A DNA stretch of 64,000 nt from Gremmenia infestans. Lineage: Eukaryota > Ascomycota > Leotiomycetes > Helotiales > Hamatocanthoscyphaceae. The stretch lies in NCBI GenBank assembly GCA_032629725.1, contig JAFEVB010000036.1, forward strand, positions 558,001 through 622,000, read 5' to 3'. This document shows positions 60,058 through 64,000 of this stretch, piece by piece. Below the pieces are notes generated by a model. It saw only the letters and a list, made by a program, of their open reading frames with translations. It ran no database searches and had not been told where the DNA came from. The stretch's first letter is position 1; every line of letters starts with the position of its first letter. Made by a program: the position numbers and the translations under genes.

Positions 60058-60844
60058 ATGGCGGCATTCCACAAGACCTGCTACGTGTGTAATTTTACCC
60101 AATGATCCCAAGTAGGCCGCCCGTTCTAGATCTTCCAGCTGTTCTAAGACTAACAGCATTGTAGGTTCTTCAGTAAGGGCCAGCAGAGAAAGAAAAGTCC
60201 TCGCTGCCTTGCCTGCAAGTATATATCCTAACATGAATCTAGTCTATTCCAAGCTTCCTAGAATGCCTCAGCCAACCCATCATAGCGGAAATGTCGTCGA
60301 GCGAAGATGCAAGGGACCTTGCGGGTTCACGAAGAGTTTAGAGAACTTTTCTAAAGCCACTCATCGTAATAATCACGACTGGTGTGAAGAGTGTGTTTTG
60401 GCGAGGGTAATTATCGATCTCGATTTCGCGTTTGTTGGTATTAATTGGACCAGGATGCGGAAGTACCAGGAGAAGGGCCGGAGCAATATTTCGATGGTGG
60501 GGATTCCGATGAGTATGAGGAAACGATTGGCGTGAGTGCTCTTTTACGAAAATAGGGTATAGCATGATGACTGACCGCATTGAATCAGCCGAATTCGTTT
60601 TACTCCATGGAACGGCAGTCAACCACCGCAACCAACACCTATGCCACCAACACCACCAACACCAGCTCCGCCGCCTCCGCCAGCGGTCAGAGTGTTGTTC
60701 GGGACATGATGGGTACACTTTCTGGTAGCAGCGGTAAGTCAAACCGTGTCCTTAAAATGAGAGTTCCTGGGGGGGGGTGTCAACTGTTGCTCCCCAGGAG
60801 AAACGTATGGAGAGCCTACGCTGATGCTTTTCGAACTGCTATAG
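60058..60844 (+). pseudogene. Stc1-domain-like zinc-binding protein, apparently frameshifted
   Basis: Stc1 proteins couple RNAi to heterochromatin in fission yeast, and filamentous fungi carry several proteins with this Cys-rich domain. A start at 60058 gives MAAFHKTCYV, then an intron of about 75 nt ending CTAAC-CATTGTAG. The next exon reads FFSKGQQRKKSPRCLACKYIS in one frame and hits TAA at 60229. In the neighbouring frame the domain resumes as PNMNLVYSKLPRMPQPTHHS, then VVERRCKGPCGFTKSLENFS and WCEECVLAR, the second Cys cluster. A splice to DAEVPGEGPEQYFDGGDSDE, then a Ser/Thr-rich stretch and a short last exon (GETYGEPTLM), ends at 60844. A 180-residue product can be read in one frame, but then the FSK...CLACK half is lost. 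So either an indel broke the gene near 60217-60231 or the assembly has an error. The Stc1 match rests on motif spacing and memory. Confidence 0.45.
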
Positions 60845-61886
60845 CGTCCAGCGAGACATCTTCTACGACCACTCCCCTGTTTCAACCCACACAGCCTTCC
60901 AACCAGAGGAACTTGGTTGTGCTTGTCGGAGATGTATCTGGCCTATGTAAGGGTAAGGTCTCGATCACCCCGCTTCCTTGTCAAATCGAACATGATTTAC
61001 TCGTCACTCTTCTCGTCATAAGATGTCAAGTCATCTACGTGAGAGTCCTCTAAATCTTGAGCAGGCCTCTAGATTTTCTTCTACCAGCTAAGCTGTGACG
61101 AAGGCACAAAGTAAGTCTTACGGAGTAGCGTGCCGCGTGGTCGGGTCGGCTACGCTACTAACCCCGCATCGCAATTAACGTACGTACCTGAGTAGCCCGA
61201 TCAGATCAGATGATATCTGTCCGCCGATTCTAGTCTAAAAGATATTGATTGATCAATTGCCACTCGCCCGGTGTGAGTAGGTAAAAGAATTAAAGAATGA
61301 ATTGATTGATTCTTGAAATGGTTAATGTTAATGTCAATGTGGACGAGTAACAGTGTTAAGAGGTACGGTAGGTATTTAAGCTAAGGTAAGGTGTTGGATT
61401 ATAGTAAAGTGCATACTGTGCTTTAGCGTGGCATCTTATTATGCTGTACCAGCTAGGATGAGTTATTGCACAGGTGAGTTTGGTACGGCACTTATAGGTA
61501 CGGAAGCTACTCGAGGGAAAGTATATGTAGGTACTTAGGAAATATATGTTTACTTAGATACTTCTACGGATACGAAATAAATACCTATTACCTAAAGGTT
61601 ACCTAAAGGTAGAGTAGCGGAATAAGGCGCACTTGCCTTTAGGTGTGAAAAGTGGCGGCGGCCGCCACTTTCTTATACAGGTAGAGTTTACGGGTACCCG
61701 CGCTGTCTTATTTTTATCAGATTGCTAACGTGCTAGTGTGTTCTGTTGCTTTTGTTTCTCTTGTTTCTACAAAATTACCATTTGTTTGAAATCAAGAAAG
61801 GGGACGATTCACGATGCAGTTGTTGGGCTAATGCGACTGATTAAATAGCCTGAACAGAGAGCATTCTAGGTGCACGTGGCTTCAAC
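60845..61886. other. Intergenic with palindrome and short direct repeats
   Basis: Upstream region of the sulfite oxidase gene. Short TTACCTAAAGG direct repeats lie at about 61583-61606. A 10-bp-arm palindrome lies at 61649-61671 (listed separately). Many TAGGTAC/GGTACC runs are present. No gene was recognised. Confidence 0.55.
61649..61671. repeat. Inverted repeat sharing a motif with 13.2 kb
   Basis: AAAGTGGCGG, loop CGG, then CCGCCACTTT. The right half (GCCGCCACTTTC) also occurs at 13221-13232. It could be the end of a small, decayed transposable element. Confidence 0.6.
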
Positions 61887-63659
61887 ATGCACCCTACGCC
61901 TGGCTTCGTACGCCTGCTGACTGCTTTGGGAAGGCCCTGCAGATCTAAAGCGTCCATTATTAATCCTTCACTCAAGCCTTTCATACCACCCAAGTCAAGG
62001 GCCTTCGCATCGCCTCCAACATGGAGGCTGGCGAGGATACAAGCAGGGTCACGATATCTTCATCATGGGCAGGAGCGTCCGAAGATCTCCTCTACCAGTG
62101 TCGTCCTCAGCCGGCCGGATCTGAGATACGTATACTCAGCTATAATCCTTCTCGGCCTGCCTCTTCTCTTCTGGTTTGAAACCCCATTCCAAACTGTTCA
62201 GGCTGAAGCGCCACCTTATCAGGGCTCCAAGGAAGATGACCTGCCTCAGAGGAGGATTAGACTGGATGAGGTGAAAGAGCATGGACGGGATTCCGAGAGC
62301 CCATGGGTCGTCAGAGGTCAATCCGTCTACGATATCACGGACTGGGTGGCCGGCCATCCAGGCGGAGAAGTCATACTGCGTGCAGCTGGGGGAAGCGTCG
62401 AGCCGTACTGGAAGATCTTCAGTATCCATCAGAAGCAGGAAGTGTACGATATTCTTGAACAGTACCGCATTGGATGCATTGATGAGCGGGATCTGGTCGA
62501 TGGGCAGGTACCGGCGGATAGTATCATTGACCCTTTTATTGATGACCCCAGAAGAGATAAGAAATTGGTGGTGCTATCGGCCAGGCCGTGTAATGCAGAG
62601 ACACCTGGAGACGAGTTGAGAGGTTTTATTACGCCGAATAGGCTTTTTTATGTGAGGAATCATATGTGGGTACCAACCATTGAAGAGGAGCAATATCGTT
62701 TGACGATAGAGTTGGACGATGGAGAGGAGAAGACGTATACTTTGAGGGATCTGAGGGAGAAGTTTCCAAGTGTCACAATTACATCAACCATGCAATGCTC
62801 TGGGAATCGGAGAAAGCACATGACTGAGAAGTGTGGCTCTACAAACGGCCTCCAGTGGACCGTTGGCGCCATTGGTAATGCGACTTGGACCGGCGTGAGG
62901 CTACGAGACGTCCTGGTCGATGCAGGCTTCCCCATCGACGCACCACCAGCGGATGCAAAACACGCTCAATTCACGGGACTAGAAGCATACGGAGCCTCGG
63001 TTCCTTTGTCAAAGGCAATCGATGCACATGGCGACGTTCTATTGGCCTACGAGATGAACGGCTCGGGCATCCCAAGAGATCATGGTTTTCCACTTCGAGT
63101 CATCGTGCCGGGGCACGTCGCGGCTCGCAGCGTCAAATGGCTACAGAAAATCACGATATCGGACGAAGAGTCTCTTTCTCAATGGCAACGAAGAGATTAC
63201 AAGTCCTTCGGGCCAAACGAGGGCTCGAAGCCAGATTGGAGCCAGGCAAGGTCAATCCAAGAGATGCCCGTCACGTCCGCCATCACGTCCATAACCACCG
63301 CTCCTTCAGCTCCGAAGCTAAAACCCCAGGCCTTGTCTGAGGGAAAGAAAGATTCGGACTTCGTCGTCGTTGAAGGTTATGCATATTCGGGCGGCGGACG
63401 AGAAATTGTCCGCGTGGACATAAGCAAAGACAACGGCAAGACTTGGGACCAGGCTGAACTCGTGCAATCTGAGAATAGGGGCAGCAAGGTGTGGTGCTGG
63501 AAGCAATGGCGATACCAGATCCCCGCTGCTGAGTTTCGCGGCTCCGTTTTGGCTGTCAAAGCTACGGACGAAGCTTACAATACTCAGCCGGAAACGCATG
63601 ACTCGACCTACAATGTACGAGGCAACCTGGCTACTGCTTGGCATCGGGTCAAGGTCTGA
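61887..63659 (+). CDS. Sulfite oxidase with cytochrome b5 domain (mitochondrial)
   Basis: This molybdenum-cofactor enzyme oxidises toxic sulfite to sulfate in the mitochondrial intermembrane space, passing electrons to cytochrome c. A single exon encodes 590 residues. The N-terminus is basic, lacks acidic residues (residues 1-75) and precedes a hydrophobic segment (YSAIILLGLPLLFWF, about 82-97), a bipartite presequence typical of intermembrane-space enzymes. The cytochrome b5 domain (about 120-200) has the heme histidines in WVAGHPGGEVILRAAGG and IFSIHQKQEVYDIL. The Moco domain contains FYVRNHMWVP, the molybdenum Cys in STMQCSGNRRKHM, GAIGNATWTGVRLRDVL and GFPLRVIVPGHVAARSVKW. The C-terminal dimerisation domain carries VEGYAYSGGGREIVRVD and WCWKQWRYQIP. 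Domain order matches animal-type sulfite oxidase rather than nitrate reductase, since no FAD domain follows. The gene looks intact. Confidence 0.93.
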   Translation: MHPTPGFVRLLTALGRPCRSKASIINPSLKPFIPPKSRAFASPPTWRLARIQAGSRYLHHGQERPKISSTSVVLSRPDLRYVYSAIILLGLPLLFWFETPFQTVQAEAPPYQGSKEDDLPQRRIRLDEVKEHGRDSESPWVVRGQSVYDITDWVAGHPGGEVILRAAGGSVEPYWKIFSIHQKQEVYDILEQYRIGCIDERDLVDGQVPADSIIDPFIDDPRRDKKLVVLSARPCNAETPGDELRGFITPNRLFYVRNHMWVPTIEEEQYRLTIELDDGEEKTYTLRDLREKFPSVTITSTMQCSGNRRKHMTEKCGSTNGLQWTVGAIGNATWTGVRLRDVLVDAGFPIDAPPADAKHAQFTGLEAYGASVPLSKAIDAHGDVLLAYEMNGSGIPRDHGFPLRVIVPGHVAARSVKWLQKITISDEESLSQWQRRDYKSFGPNEGSKPDWSQARSIQEMPVTSAITSITTAPSAPKLKPQALSEGKKDSDFVVVEGYAYSGGGREIVRVDISKDNGKTWDQAELVQSENRGSKVWCWKQWRYQIPAAEFRGSVLAVKATDEAYNTQPETHDSTYNVRGNLATAWHRVKV

Positions 63660-64000
63660 GGTGGGGAGAGGAGTTGGGATCAATGTTAGTGTTGCGTGGA
63701 GGTACTGTAGGGTTAGCAATCAGGCGTATGGTGGAGGTGAAAGTGGAGTGCTGAGTGATGCTCGCTTTTGAAGTAACTGAGGAAGCGGGTGACTCGTATA
63801 ACTGTCTGCTTGGTTTGTATACATAGATACTCTTTGCTCGATCTCGAGTCTTTAATGCTAATAATAATAACAACAATGCGAACATCGGATTTGCTAGAGG
63901 GGTTTCCTGATTTGAAGGTTGGATCACACTATTGTGACAAAACAACTTCATTGTACTTTCTCATCATCACCCGGAAAGGAATCTACACCTTCTCCTTAGC
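63660..64000. other. 3' flank of the sulfite oxidase gene
   Basis: No gene was recognised up to the window edge. Confidence 0.6.

Noticed and set aside
1..64000. CRISPR arrays, rRNA or tRNA genes, intact transposase or polymerase genes, clustered secondary-metabolite or viral genes
   Set aside because: None is supported by the sequence. Tandem arrays present are short microsatellites, and the genes are ordinary nuclear fungal genes.

Overview
The window is nuclear DNA of a filamentous ascomycete. Genes are compact, sit on both strands and carry many short introns (mostly 45-90 nt, GT-AG, often with a CTAAC or CTGAC branch site). Gene content (Cyc8/Ssn6, a Dicer-like protein, a DUF7514 protein, Ypd1, an intronless sulfite oxidase) is typical of Pezizomycotina. 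The less common families remind me of Leotiomycetes, but that placement is from memory and not proven. I see no rRNA, tRNA, CRISPR array or intact transposon.

Layout. 0-9 kb: the 5' part of a Cyc8/Ssn6 co-repressor gene running off the left edge, a long gene-poor stretch, a frame-disrupted gene (5.7-6.6 kb) and a TMEM115/DUF1751 membrane protein. 10-24 kb: a LisH-WD40 TBL1/Sif2-type protein, an F-box protein, a mitochondrial PDH-kinase-family enzyme, a stop-riddled SGNH/GDSL-like pseudogene, sphingosine-1-phosphate lyase and an MNN10/GMA12-family glycosyltransferase. 25-35 kb: mannose-6-phosphate isomerase, a RING-CH membrane E3 ligase, proteasome subunit alpha-2, an RCC1-repeat protein and an Hsp70-family ATPase with a perfect heat-shock element upstream. 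36-48 kb: a zinc-finger-like protein, a coiled-coil protein, an alpha/beta hydrolase, the Ypd1 phosphotransfer protein and an ASCC1/AKAP7-like protein. 48-64 kb: a Dicer-like-2 gene, a DUF7514 protein, a Stc1-domain-like locus and mitochondrial sulfite oxidase.

Functionally most genes are unrelated housekeeping genes. Two loose groupings exist. Mannose-6-phosphate isomerase and the MNN10-like transferase are divergently arranged and both serve mannosylation. The Dicer-like gene and the Stc1-like locus (about 6 kb apart) both belong to RNA-silencing families.

The striking theme is gene damage. One locus carries nonsense codons that all look like CpA-to-TpA changes. Others carry frame breaks (5.7-6.6 kb, the Hsp70 3' end, the Stc1-like locus). 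The Dicer intron that splits helicase motif II has AT...AA instead of GT...AG ends. Some breaks may be assembly errors. Exon edges were read by eye and can be off by 1-2 bases.
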